From assembly GCA_963775295.1 (NCBI GenBank), contig CAVZIK010000006.1, forward strand, positions 2,666,001 through 2,730,000: DNA of 64,000 nucleotides, written 5' to 3'. The translations under genes were made by a program, and so were the position numbers. Position 1 is the stretch's first letter, and each line of letters opens with the position of its first letter. This DNA is from JAMDEO01 sp963775295. Lineage in GTDB: Bacteria > Actinomycetota > Thermoleophilia > RBG-16-64-13. Shown here one piece after another: positions 8,993-16,765 of the stretch. The notes beneath the pieces were generated by a model. It was not told where the DNA came from. It saw nothing but the letters and a program-made list of their open reading frames with translations, and did not search any database.

Positions 8993-10204
8993 TCAGGCTT
9001 TCATCTCCTTCAGACCCCACGGAAAATCGTACGTCGGCATGAGATCCATGAAGGGATCGGGCTCAAACGCTTCCGGACCCAGGACCCCTTTGCCCTGCCA
9101 TTTCCCCGTTTCCAGCAATTCCCATGCTATGACCGGGTTAGCCGCGGTCTGCCAGACGACCGCCTGAACCCCGAAGCTCCTCATACACGTCTCGTTGTCG
9201 GCGACCTGATATAGGTAAACTTCCCTGGCTTTGCCGTCTTTGATTCCTTTGACCCAGGTTCCGGCACAAGTCTTGCCGAACATCTGATCGCCGAGATGCG
9301 CTGGATCGGGCAACGTCGCCGCGACGACATCGCGCGGAGCGACTTTCACACCCTTGACGTCGATGGGAAAGCGGTTGTCCAAGCCGAGCATCTTTATGGT
9401 CTTGAGGACGTTGATGAACTCGTCGCCCAGCCCGTACTTGAAGGTAACCCTCTTGCACTTAATCCAACGCGGAACGAGAAGCACCTCCTCATGCTCCACG
9501 TTAACGCACTCGACTGCACCGATTCCCTCGGGGAACTCGAACATCTCCGGCTCCGAGAAGGGCTCCGTTGTACACCAGCCTTTGCCCTCTTCCCATACCA
9601 CCGGAGGGTTGAGACACTCCTCGATCGTGGTCCAGATGGAGAAGTTGGGGGCGAAGTCGTAGCCCCTTACTTCGAGGTTCGCGCCGTCGCGCACGCCGAT
9701 TTCCTCGATCTCGTCGAATAGGTGTTTCTCTGCATACTTGGCGAACACGTCGGCCATGCCGGGCTCGACTCCCATGCCCACCAACGCAAGCAGCCCCTTC
9801 TTCTCCCAATCGGCGGCCCGCTCGAATTGATAGTCGCCCAGTTTTACGCCGCAGGTGTTGTAAGGGTCGCTCGGGTGCGGAGTGGACAGCGTCATGGCCA
9901 TGTCCATGTAATTGCAGCCGACCTCATACGCGGCGTCGAAAATGGCCTCGTTAAACACCGGGTCCACGGCGTTCATGATCAGATCCACATCATGCTTACG
10001 CGCCAGTTCCGCGACCATGGCCCTCTCGCCAGCGTCGATCTTCTCCACCGGCAGATGGACGGGGAATCCCAGCTTGGCCTGCACTTCCCTCGCCCGGGCC
10101 AGGTTGTAGTCGCAAAGTACCAGCTTCTCCAGCCACGGACGATCCTTAGCGATGACGGCAATCGCCTCGCCCACGCCGCCGACTCCTACCAGAAGCACTT
10201 TCAT
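8993..10204 (-). CDS. saccharopine dehydrogenase-like NAD(P)-dependent oxidoreductase
   Basis: This 403-residue enzyme opens with a Rossmann fold (MKVLLVGVGGVGEAIA) and has the DLIMNAVDPVFNEAIFDAAYEVGCNYMDM region typical of saccharopine dehydrogenase and carboxynorspermidine dehydrogenase relatives. These form or cleave secondary amines between an amino acid and a keto acid or semialdehyde. A GGGAGG Shine-Dalgarno sequence stands 5 bases before the ATG. It sits between the permease and the aminotransferase on one strand, which suggests breakdown or interconversion of lysine, ornithine or a similar diamino acid. That substrate is inference from context only. Confidence 0.8.
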   Translation of the reverse strand: MKVLLVGVGGVGEAIAVIAKDRPWLEKLVLCDYNLARAREVQAKLGFPVHLPVEKIDAGERAMVAELARKHDVDLIMNAVDPVFNEAIFDAAYEVGCNYMDMAMTLSTPHPSDPYNTCGVKLGDYQFERAADWEKKGLLALVGMGVEPGMADVFAKYAEKHLFDEIEEIGVRDGANLEVRGYDFAPNFSIWTTIEECLNPPVVWEEGKGWCTTEPFSEPEMFEFPEGIGAVECVNVEHEEVLLVPRWIKCKRVTFKYGLGDEFINVLKTIKMLGLDNRFPIDVKGVKVAPRDVVAATLPDPAHLGDQMFGKTCAGTWVKGIKDGKAREVYLYQVADNETCMRSFGVQAVVWQTAANPVIAWELLETGKWQGKGVLGPEAFEPDPFMDLMPTYDFPWGLKEMKA

Positions 10205-10228
10205 GAGGACCTCCCGAAGAACTCAGTC

Positions 10229-10253
10229 CCCCGGAGACCTACGATCTCCGGGG
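10229..10253 (-). other. intercistronic stem-loop
   Basis: A perfect 9-bp inverted repeat (CCCCGGAGA with TCTCCGGGG, 7-base loop) lies between the permease stop and the start of the saccharopine-dehydrogenase-like gene. No T tract follows on the minus strand, so it is more likely an RNA-processing or partial-attenuation hairpin than a full terminator. It would allow the permease and the enzymes to be expressed at different levels. Confidence 0.5.
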
Positions 10254-10290
10254 TTCGATTGCACAGACTACGAATGGGCCACAAACCAAC

Positions 10291-11898
10291 TCACGAGGCC
10301 GGCTTTACCGGAACGACAACCGGCGTGTCCTCGTCGCCGAGCACCCAGGGATCGATGTCGGGAATGCGATTGCGCTCTTTGACGTACTTCTTGATGGGGA
10401 AGTAGACAATGCAGCCTGCAACCACCGCGCCGGCCGAATAGTAGATCGCGCCCCAGCCAACGTCCACGATCTGACTGTAGATGGCCAGGATGATGATCAG
10501 CGCGGGAAGGAGTGTGACCACAAAGAGTCCTATCCAGCCGCCAGGAATCCTCTTCCGTGGCACTTCGGGCCGGGTGATCCGCAACCGCCACAGAGCGACG
10601 AACTGGATGAGGAGTGTGACGGCGTTGAGGAGCACGTCAACGATCACCAGAAAACCGAAGGCCTTCAGCGAAAAGATACTGAAGATCACCCCGCACAGCA
10701 CAATGGCCACCCAAGGCGTACCCCACTTGCGGTGAACGTGCACGACAGCCTTTGGCATCATGCCGTCCTCCGCGAGGGCGAAAGGCACCCTTGTGCCGCC
10801 CACACTGTTGCCGATGAACAGCCCCAGCATGCTCAGAACCGCCGCTATCATCATAAAATTGCCGAGAAATGTGCCGAAACCGCTGCCCAGACCGCTCTTA
10901 TCAGCAACCGCTTTGGCGATGTCGGGGAACTCCCAGCCATACGACGAGGCCGGATCTATTCCCGCCGCCTGGATCTCCGCCTCCGTAACACCGACGCCCT
11001 TTAGATCTTCGCCGATGCCCTGACCCTCCACGGACTCTTCAAGGCCCCAAGCGTTGACCCGGCCGCCCTCGCCCCCGCCTCCGTACAGACCGGCCACCGT
11101 TGGGATGGCGTAGGTGGCGATGGCTGCGATGAGGACCAGGACCATTGCCAGCGGGTAGGTCCTTTTCGGCTTCACGATCTCGTCACCCGCCGTCGTGGGC
11201 AGTTCAAAGCCCATGTAATTCCACATCACGACGAACAGGCCCAAGCTGAACGCACCGGTCAGACTGGTGCCCGACGGCAAGAAGCTCATGTGAAAAGTCG
11301 AACCCTTGGTTCCCCAGTTCACGAACCCCACCACCGACATGATCAGCAGAGGAATGTAGAGGATCGCCCCCATCCAGATGCTCGTAAGACCGGTCAAACG
11401 CGAGCCTCGAATCTGCAAGGCCGAAATAAGCCATATAAACACGATGCCTACGACCCACTCGAGAACCCACCCGGGGATCCCGTGCCAGCCGGTGTCCAGC
11501 GCCGGGAGGAAGAACGATAGGTATGTAGCAGCCAGCACCGGATAGATAGCCACATCCACCCAGGAGACGACCCAGTTCATCCATCCTGTAAGGAAACCCG
11601 TGAAGGGGCCAAAGGCCTGTTTTGTCCAGTGATAGTACCCACCCTCCACGGGCATCATCGATTGGAGTTCTCGGACCATCAGGATATTCGGGACGCTGTA
11701 AACAAAGGGGGTGACGGCGATGAGCAGAAGGGCCATGCCAGCTCCGGACGAACTGAACAACGGCTCGATGCCGAAAGATCCACCGCAAACTGTGAAGAAG
11801 ATGATGCCGAAGAGTGGGAGTAGCGTCAGCGAGCGCTTCAACATCTGTCGCTCGTAAGCTACCTCCAGCCCGCCGTTGACAATGGGTTGCTGTGCCAT
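10291..11898 (-). CDS. APC superfamily amino-acid permease
   Basis: A 535-residue membrane transporter with about twelve hydrophobic helices. The first helix has the GIIFFTVCGGSFGIEPL segment whose glycines bind substrate in the APC superfamily, followed by PVEGGYYHWTKQAFG, a hallmark of amino-acid permeases. A hydrophilic loop of about 70 residues containing GGGGEGG follows the seventh helix or so and is longer than usual. A GAGAGGGAAGG ribosome binding site precedes the ATG. It is the second gene of the cluster, after a small membrane protein, and probably imports the substrate of the downstream enzymes. Confidence 0.85.
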   Translation of the reverse strand: MAQQPIVNGGLEVAYERQMLKRSLTLLPLFGIIFFTVCGGSFGIEPLFSSSGAGMALLLIAVTPFVYSVPNILMVRELQSMMPVEGGYYHWTKQAFGPFTGFLTGWMNWVVSWVDVAIYPVLAATYLSFFLPALDTGWHGIPGWVLEWVVGIVFIWLISALQIRGSRLTGLTSIWMGAILYIPLLIMSVVGFVNWGTKGSTFHMSFLPSGTSLTGAFSLGLFVVMWNYMGFELPTTAGDEIVKPKRTYPLAMVLVLIAAIATYAIPTVAGLYGGGGEGGRVNAWGLEESVEGQGIGEDLKGVGVTEAEIQAAGIDPASSYGWEFPDIAKAVADKSGLGSGFGTFLGNFMMIAAVLSMLGLFIGNSVGGTRVPFALAEDGMMPKAVVHVHRKWGTPWVAIVLCGVIFSIFSLKAFGFLVIVDVLLNAVTLLIQFVALWRLRITRPEVPRKRIPGGWIGLFVVTLLPALIIILAIYSQIVDVGWGAIYYSAGAVVAGCIVYFPIKKYVKERNRIPDIDPWVLGDEDTPVVVPVKPAS

Positions 11899-11909
11899 CC
11901 TTCCCTCTC

Positions 11910-12371
11910 CTATTCGCCTCTGGTTTGTCCCCTACGCCAACCAAACACCAACCCTAGCCCGACAATAATCAATATCACAGGCCATACCTTGTCCCAGTTC
12001 AGCTGCAACAGGAAGATGACGGTAATAGCCACGAAAAGAACGCCAAACATGAGCGACCGCCCCACCGCGGCGGTGAAGCGTCGTCCGGCGGATGCGTAAG
12101 AACTCCAAGCATTCCCAAACGACCCGATTGCGGGTATCAGGATGAACAACGCCCACCAATTGTTGAAGGTCCAGTCACCGGTCCAGCCCGCGTTCTTGAT
12201 CAGGAACACCACCCCGATCACGATAAGCACTACGGCGACCACCCATCCTCCCCGCCCGCGATGACTGTGACGCGGAGGCTGCTGGGTCGGAGTGAGCGGT
12301 TGACTCGGCGCGTGGGGCTCCATTGAATCCGGAGCTCCGGGTTCCGATTTGAATCCGGGCCCTATCTCCAC
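11910..12371 (-). CDS. small membrane protein, LiaF-like transmembrane region
   Basis: A 153-residue protein from a GTG at 12371. I chose this start because AAAGGAGGG lies 6 bases upstream of it. The first ~50 residues are hydrophilic, proline- and histidine-rich and probably disordered. Three or four membrane segments follow (WVVAVVLIVIGVVFLIKNAGW, then WWALFILIPAIG, then two more), a layout seen in the N-terminal membrane part of LiaF-like and DUF5668 proteins. The C-terminus is basic. It precedes the permease gene by 11 bases. Function unknown. Confidence 0.6.
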   Translation of the reverse strand: MEIGPGFKSEPGAPDSMEPHAPSQPLTPTQQPPRHSHRGRGGWVVAVVLIVIGVVFLIKNAGWTGDWTFNNWWALFILIPAIGSFGNAWSSYASAGRRFTAAVGRSLMFGVLFVAITVIFLLQLNWDKVWPVILIIVGLGLVFGWRRGQTRGE

Positions 12372-12537
12372 CAGTGGCCCTCCTTTCTCGAATCCCATTC
12401 GCCTATGTTACAAAAACGTCTCATACGCGCGGGACCAGCGCAAGAGCCCCATTGCGACCATTCTCGGTCCTAGGACATGATGCAGCGGCGAATCGGGTAC
12501 AAGGCGGGGAGAGCACTGCTAGCGAGGAGGATGTGAG

Positions 12538-12888
12538 ATGGGAAATCCCGTCAGCCACTGGGAGCTGTTGGTGGGCGACCTGGCCAAGGGCAAGGAGTTC
12601 TATTCGACGATCTTCGACTGGGAATTCACCGAAAGCACTTTTCCGGGCTACTCCATTATCAGGACCGGCGCCGATCCCGATGGCGGGATGATGACCAAGC
12701 CAGACGTGAGCCCCACGTACGCGCTGAACACCTATTTCCAGGTCGACGATGTTGAAGCCACCCTCGCCAAGGCGGTTGCCGCCGGCGCGACAGTCATCGC
12801 CCCCAAGACGGCGATCCCAGGCATAGGTTTCTGGGCGATGTTCTCCGATCCGGACGGTATCCCCATCGGGATCCTACAGGGGGAATGA
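12538..12888 (+). CDS. VOC-fold (glyoxalase/bleomycin resistance-like) protein, copy 1
   Basis: A 116-residue protein with the paired beta-alpha-beta-beta-beta units of the vicinal oxygen chelate fold. Landmarks are HWELLV near the N-terminus (first metal-ligand position), YSTIFDWEF, and a C-terminal GIGFWAMFSDPDG followed by IGILQ. A GGAGG ribosome binding site precedes the ATG. It belongs to the group often annotated as VOC family protein with no known substrate. The gene is followed immediately by a close paralogue. Confidence 0.8.
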   Translation: MGNPVSHWELLVGDLAKGKEFYSTIFDWEFTESTFPGYSIIRTGADPDGGMMTKPDVSPTYALNTYFQVDDVEATLAKAVAAGATVIAPKTAIPGIGFWAMFSDPDGIPIGILQGE

Positions 12889-12889
12889 G

Positions 12890-13237
12890 ATGGGCAATCC
12901 TCTCTTTCACTGGGAACTCATGGTCAACGATGTTGACAAGGCGATCGACTTCTACTCCAAGGTCTTCGATTGGGAGTTCGATCGGGAGCATTTTCCCGAT
13001 TATCCTCTCATCAAGACCGGCTCCAACCCAGGCGGGGCTATCGTGAAGAAGCCGGCGCGAGTTCCGACTGCCGCACTCACCACCTACTTCCACGTGGAAG
13101 ACATGGAGTCCACCCTGGCCAGGGTCATAGTCACCGGAGGAACTGTGGCGGCGCCAAAGTCGCCCATCCCCGGCATCGGTTTCTGGGCGATGTTCACTGA
13201 CCCGGACGGAATTCGAATAGGGATCATGCAGATGTAG
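12890..13237 (+). CDS. VOC-fold protein, copy 2
   Basis: A 115-residue paralogue of the preceding gene with the same landmarks (HWELMV, YSKVFDWEFD, IPGIGFWAMFTDPDG). The ATG starts one base after the TGA of copy 1, with GGGGGAATGAG acting as the ribosome binding site, so the two are translated together. Because VOC proteins work as paired modules, the two products could form a heterodimer with a shared active site (inference). Confidence 0.8.
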   Translation: MGNPLFHWELMVNDVDKAIDFYSKVFDWEFDREHFPDYPLIKTGSNPGGAIVKKPARVPTAALTTYFHVEDMESTLARVIVTGGTVAAPKSPIPGIGFWAMFTDPDGIRIGIMQM

Positions 13238-13290
13238 CGAGGGAGACGGAGCGTACGCTGTAGTGTGCTTTCACCCGTTCGCCGACAGCT

Positions 13291-14757
13291 CTACTTGGAC
13301 GGCTCCAGTCTGTACCCGCGACTCAGCAACTCCGCTCTCACCGTGGCGTACGAGACCTGGTCCGGGCTTACGCCCAGTCTCTCCGCGGACACCACAACGG
13401 CTCCGGCGGCTCCGCCCATGGATGCCCTCATGTGCTCCATCCGCACGGCTGAGCAGTACGCGGCGTAGTCCGTCGAAACAGCCGTGGACACAAGCAGCCA
13501 GGGATGCCCGTCGGCCATCAGCGCTCCGAGAGGAAGGCGGGCCACCCGCGTCTGCTCGGCATAGTTGGTGAAGATGTCGTGCCGGTCGCACTCGGCATAG
13601 CAACCCAGGGCGACGGGTTCTCGCGCTGTGGCTGCGCGCAGATCATCGACCGTGTACGTATCGAGGCCCACGATCCGCGGACCTTCGCGCACATAGAGCT
13701 TCTGCGGCACCGCGGCGATACCCACCTTGGGATAGCCGTGCTCCTGCAGATAGCGCACGCGATTTATGGACCATTCCAGAACCCGCTTCCGGATCTCCCC
13801 CCGCTTCTCGGGAGAGAACACCCACTGGAAAGACAGCCCCACGTCGGGCCAGTCGGTCCAGGTCTCGTTGAGTTCCCGTCCGGCGTTGGGAAGAGTGGCA
13901 ACCGTCATGGACCAACTCTTCTTGAAGGCCGTAACGTTCTTCAGACTCAAGGCAGGCAGCGACGCATACGAGGACGGGTCGTAACTGGCGTTCAGCAACG
14001 ACGACACCCTGGGAGCGTTGCTCTTTGAGTACACTTTGAGGGTGAGAAGCGCGGAGAATCTTTGCGGTGCCGTGGCGTACCCATTTGCGGCGCTGGGATA
14101 ATCCGGGCGAATGCCTTGCGCATCGTTGTAGACGACCTCCTGCCGCCCCACTCGGTAGCTGGCCCCCAACATCCGCGCGAGGTCCCCTTCAACGCTGGCG
14201 TCGATGAAGTACTTGGTCGTAAGCCGGAGAAGGGTTCCCCCTTCCAGCTGCAGATCGACATAGCGGTTATCGCCCTGATCGCTGGCCGCAAGCAACTTTG
14301 CCGAGTAGAAGCGCGTCGTTCCGCTCTTTGAGCCCCGGGCGAACTGCCACAACGCCTTGGCGGCGACGGCGGGTTCGTAGACGAATCGACCGCTGGCAGT
14401 GAAGGGATTGATGCCCTTGCTCTTGTAGTCCGCGATGACCGCTCGGCGCCACTCGTCGTAGAATCCGCCCTTGACGTTGTCAATATTCCGGGCGTCTTCC
14501 ACGCTCAGCCCTTCAGCCAGCGGGCTCTCGAGCAGGTTGCCGCTGGAGATCAGTGCGACGCGCAGCTGAGGGGCACCGAGTACCAACTCACGCACCGCCG
14601 CCAGACCCGACGTCTGCGTGGAGTAGACCACGACGTCGAAATCGGCCGAACCTCCCGCCTGGACGGCCCCCGGAAAGCCCAACATGCCTACCGCCAAAGC
14701 CCCAATGGCGAGCACGCAACCCGCAAGCAAGATCGATCTAAATAGAACCTTCCGCAC
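13291..14757 (-). CDS. exported FAD-dependent oxidoreductase-like protein
   Basis: A protein of about 488 residues. The GTG at 14757 has GAGGAGG about 4 bases upstream and overlaps the peroxiredoxin gene by 20 bases; an ATG at 14772 is the alternative. A hydrophobic signal segment ends at AVQA-GG near residue 32, so the protein is probably exported. The body resembles the FAD_oxidored family: FIDASVEGDLARMLGASYRVGR is a strong signature, and the C-terminal LPLGALMADG and VRMEHMRASMGGAAGA segments match the region closing the FAD site. The N-terminal dinucleotide motif is degenerate: DVVVYSTQTSGLAAV replaces the usual glycine-rich loop. No twin-arginine motif is visible. Cofactor content is uncertain. 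Confidence 0.65.
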   Translation of the reverse strand: MRKVLFRSILLAGCVLAIGALAVGMLGFPGAVQAGGSADFDVVVYSTQTSGLAAVRELVLGAPQLRVALISSGNLLESPLAEGLSVEDARNIDNVKGGFYDEWRRAVIADYKSKGINPFTASGRFVYEPAVAAKALWQFARGSKSGTTRFYSAKLLAASDQGDNRYVDLQLEGGTLLRLTTKYFIDASVEGDLARMLGASYRVGRQEVVYNDAQGIRPDYPSAANGYATAPQRFSALLTLKVYSKSNAPRVSSLLNASYDPSSYASLPALSLKNVTAFKKSWSMTVATLPNAGRELNETWTDWPDVGLSFQWVFSPEKRGEIRKRVLEWSINRVRYLQEHGYPKVGIAAVPQKLYVREGPRIVGLDTYTVDDLRAATAREPVALGCYAECDRHDIFTNYAEQTRVARLPLGALMADGHPWLLVSTAVSTDYAAYCSAVRMEHMRASMGGAAGAVVVSAERLGVSPDQVSYATVRAELLSRGYRLEPSK

Positions 14758-15202
14758 GAAGCCTCCTCGCATCGGCCAGAACGTCTGCAGCGTGCCCGGC
14801 AGCGTGGGCCCTTTGATAGGCCAGCTTGATCGTTCCATCAACTGCAATCAGCACCGTGTCCCTCTCGTGCGTTCCCAGCGGCCCGCTCTTGAGGGTCCCG
14901 TATGCTTGGCCGATCGCCCGGTCGCTATCGCTGACCAGCGCGAATCCCAGGGAATGCCTGTCGCGGAATCGCCGCAACTTCTCCAAGGCGTCGACGGATG
15001 TGCCCACGACCTCGACGCCTATGTCCCTGAACTCGGGCAGCAATTGGTTGAACTCAACCGCCTCCAGTGTTCAACCAGGGGTGAAGGCCTTGGGAAAGAA
15101 GTAGAGAACCAACGGGCCTTTTTGGAGCAGGGACGCCAGATCGACATCCCCTTCGGTACCGGGAGCGACGAACACCGGGGCTATGTCGCCTACCTGCAGC
15201 AT
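14738..15202 (-). CDS. peroxiredoxin (BCP/PrxQ-like) with selenocysteine at the catalytic position
   Basis: Read from the ATG at 15202, which has GGAGG 7 bases upstream, the frame gives a 154-residue thioredoxin-fold peroxiredoxin if the UGA at 15071-15073 is decoded as an amino acid. The residue falls at position 44 in FPKAFTPG-U-TLEAVEF, exactly where the family has the peroxidatic Cys (FTPGCT). The frame continues uninterrupted with VVGTSVDALEKLRRF and GTHERDTVLIAVDG to a TAG. The protein has no Cys at all and the resolving position five residues on is Val, so it would be a one-selenocysteine enzyme. A small hairpin follows the UGA. It would reduce peroxides in the cytoplasm. A simple annotation would call a 102-residue truncated protein. 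Confidence 0.85.
15046..15073 (-). promoter_or_regulatory. putative bacterial SECIS element with UGA codon
   Basis: On the minus strand, UGA (15073-15071) is followed by 11 nucleotides and then a hairpin GGTTG-AGTT-CAACC (15059-15046) whose loop carries a GU pair of bases. The distance, the short stem and the G near the start of the loop agree with bacterial SECIS elements recognised by SelB. A competing fold is also possible: GGTTGAAC containing the UGA pairs perfectly over 8 bp with GTTCAACC. No structure prediction was run. Confidence 0.6.
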
Positions 15203-15232
15203 GCTCGCGCCTCCATTCCCCACCTGATCATT

Positions 15233-15538
15233 TCATTCCGCAGACGGCTGGAAACCCAAACGCATCTTCGGCTGAGCCTCTGTTCCCTTCACCGCTCCGT
15301 GCGCCGCCTCATACCTCCGGAGGTTCTCCTGCAAGGCCCCCATCATCCGTTTCATATGGGCCGGGCTGGTGATCACCCGGGAGACTACGGTGCCGTTCCC
15401 ACCAACCACCATGGTGAAGTCCATCACGAACTCGTCACCGGTGTGCTGCACCAGCATCGCGTTTGCATACACCCCACCCGCGTTCTCCTGGGGGAGGTTG
15501 ACTTTGATCTCTTTGGGCTGTTCAGGGCTTGTTGCTAT
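15233..15538 (-). CDS. DUF3467-like protein with apparent AUA start
   Basis: The conserved core (VYANAMLVQHTGDEFVMDFTMV, then SPAHMKRMMGALQENLRRYEAAHG) matches the small DUF3467 family. Its members normally carry an N-terminal strand such as KEIKVNLPQENAGGVYAN, which is encoded here upstream of the first standard start (GTG 15472). The only position with a ribosome binding site is an ATA at 15538-15536, preceded by a perfect AGGAGG with 5-base spacing. From there the protein is 101 residues. The frame is bounded upstream by the TAG of carA, which is in the same frame. Function of the family is not established. Confidence 0.7.
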   Translation of the reverse strand: MATSPEQPKEIKVNLPQENAGGVYANAMLVQHTGDEFVMDFTMVVGGNGTVVSRVITSPAHMKRMMGALQENLRRYEAAHGAVKGTEAQPKMRLGFQPSAE

Positions 15539-15547
15539 GAGAGCCTC

Positions 15548-16765
15548 CTACAGGGTGGTAGCAAATGCTGCTCGGCCCGCCTCTTGCATCAATTCGGCGA
15601 ACTGCTTGAACAAATAGTGGCTGTCGTGCGGACCCGGGCCTGCTTCAGGATGGTACTGCACCGAGTAGGCCGGCACTTCCAGGAGCCGGAGTCCCTCCAC
15701 GGTGCCGTCGTTGAGGTTCAGATGCGACACCTGCACCGGCCCAAACGGCGACTCCAGTATCATGTCTTCGATGCGCAGGCCGCTGACTCCTCCGGTACCG
15801 ACCACCGCCCCCCGGTCGAGAGCTTCCCTAACAACGGCCGGAGGCTCCACCGCGAAGCCATGGTTCTGGCTGGTTATCTCGATCTGGCCGGTGACGTAAT
15901 TACGCACCGGATGGTTGATGCCCCGGTGTCCAAACTTGAGTTTGTACGTCGCCAGGCCGATCGCCAGCGCGAGCAACTGATGGCCCAAGCAGATACCGAA
16001 TACCGGAACTTTCCCCAGAAGCCCGCGAATGGTCTCGACAGCGTAGCCAACCGCCGCCGGATCGCCCGGGCCGTTGGAGAGGAATACTCCGTCCGGTTGA
16101 AGAGCGAAAACCTGCTCCGCAGTCCAGTGAGCAGGCACTACCGTGGTGTGGCACCCCGCGGCGGCCAGATTCCTGAGAATGCTGCGCTTGATACCGTAAT
16201 CGAAAGCCACCACCCGGAAGCGTGCCTCCACACCCGGTTCCGTGCACCACTCATAGGGCTCGCGACAGGTGACGGCGCTAGCCAGATCCTGGCCGTTCAT
16301 CGAGGGGAATTCACGGGCAGCCGCAAGGAGATCGTTGACGCGGAGATCGGGCCCCGCCGCCACGCAGGCGGTCATGGCGCCAAGCTCACGGATGCGCCGG
16401 GTCAGAGCCCTTGTGTCTATCCCACCCACCCCGACGATGCCCCGGGCGGCCAGCCAGTCGACCCAGGCCTCGGGGCAAGTGAGGTTCCACGCCGTGTTCT
16501 TTATCTCGCGGACGATGATGGCTTTGGAATGAGCCTCGTCCGACTCGAGAAGATCGTCGGCCGCTCCGTAGTTGCCGATCATTGGATATGTGAAGGTGAC
16601 CATTTGCCCGTGATACGAGGGATCGGTGGTGATCTCCTGATAGCCGGTCATGCCCGTGTTGAAGACCGCCTCTCCCAACACCCTGCCCTGCACCCCGAAC
16701 CCGAAACCCGAAAACACGGTGCCATCCTGCAACACCACGTAACCCGGAACGTCGCCGCGATACAT
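15548..16765 (-). CDS. carA: carbamoyl-phosphate synthase small subunit
   Basis: This 405-residue protein has the CarA N-terminal domain (YVVLQDGTVFSGFGFGVQG, then MTGYQEITTDPSYHGQMVTFTYP) and a C-terminal class I glutaminase domain. The nucleophile Cys lies in FGICLGHQLLALA and the His-Glu pair in YHPEAGPGPHD. It supplies ammonia from glutamine for carbamoyl phosphate. Its ATG overlaps the pyrC stop by one base (TGATG), so it is co-translated with pyrC. The large subunit gene carB, normally next, is not in the window; a DUF3467-like gene follows instead. It is somewhat longer than typical CarA. Confidence 0.95.
   Translation of the reverse strand: MYRGDVPGYVVLQDGTVFSGFGFGVQGRVLGEAVFNTGMTGYQEITTDPSYHGQMVTFTYPMIGNYGAADDLLESDEAHSKAIIVREIKNTAWNLTCPEAWVDWLAARGIVGVGGIDTRALTRRIRELGAMTACVAAGPDLRVNDLLAAAREFPSMNGQDLASAVTCREPYEWCTEPGVEARFRVVAFDYGIKRSILRNLAAAGCHTTVVPAHWTAEQVFALQPDGVFLSNGPGDPAAVGYAVETIRGLLGKVPVFGICLGHQLLALAIGLATYKLKFGHRGINHPVRNYVTGQIEITSQNHGFAVEPPAVVREALDRGAVVGTGGVSGLRIEDMILESPFGPVQVSHLNLNDGTVEGLRLLEVPAYSVQYHPEAGPGPHDSHYLFKQFAELMQEAGRAAFATTL

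Noticed and set aside
14738..15202. Reading the peroxiredoxin as a pseudogene
   Set aside because: Only one interruption exists, it is UGA exactly at the catalytic residue, the frame is intact on both sides with normal codon use, and a SECIS-like hairpin follows.
15548..15550. Readthrough of the carA TAG into the DUF3467-like gene as a fusion
   Set aside because: A perfect ribosome binding site at AGGAGG follows the stop and the gene products are unrelated, so independent initiation is simpler. It remains possible at low level.
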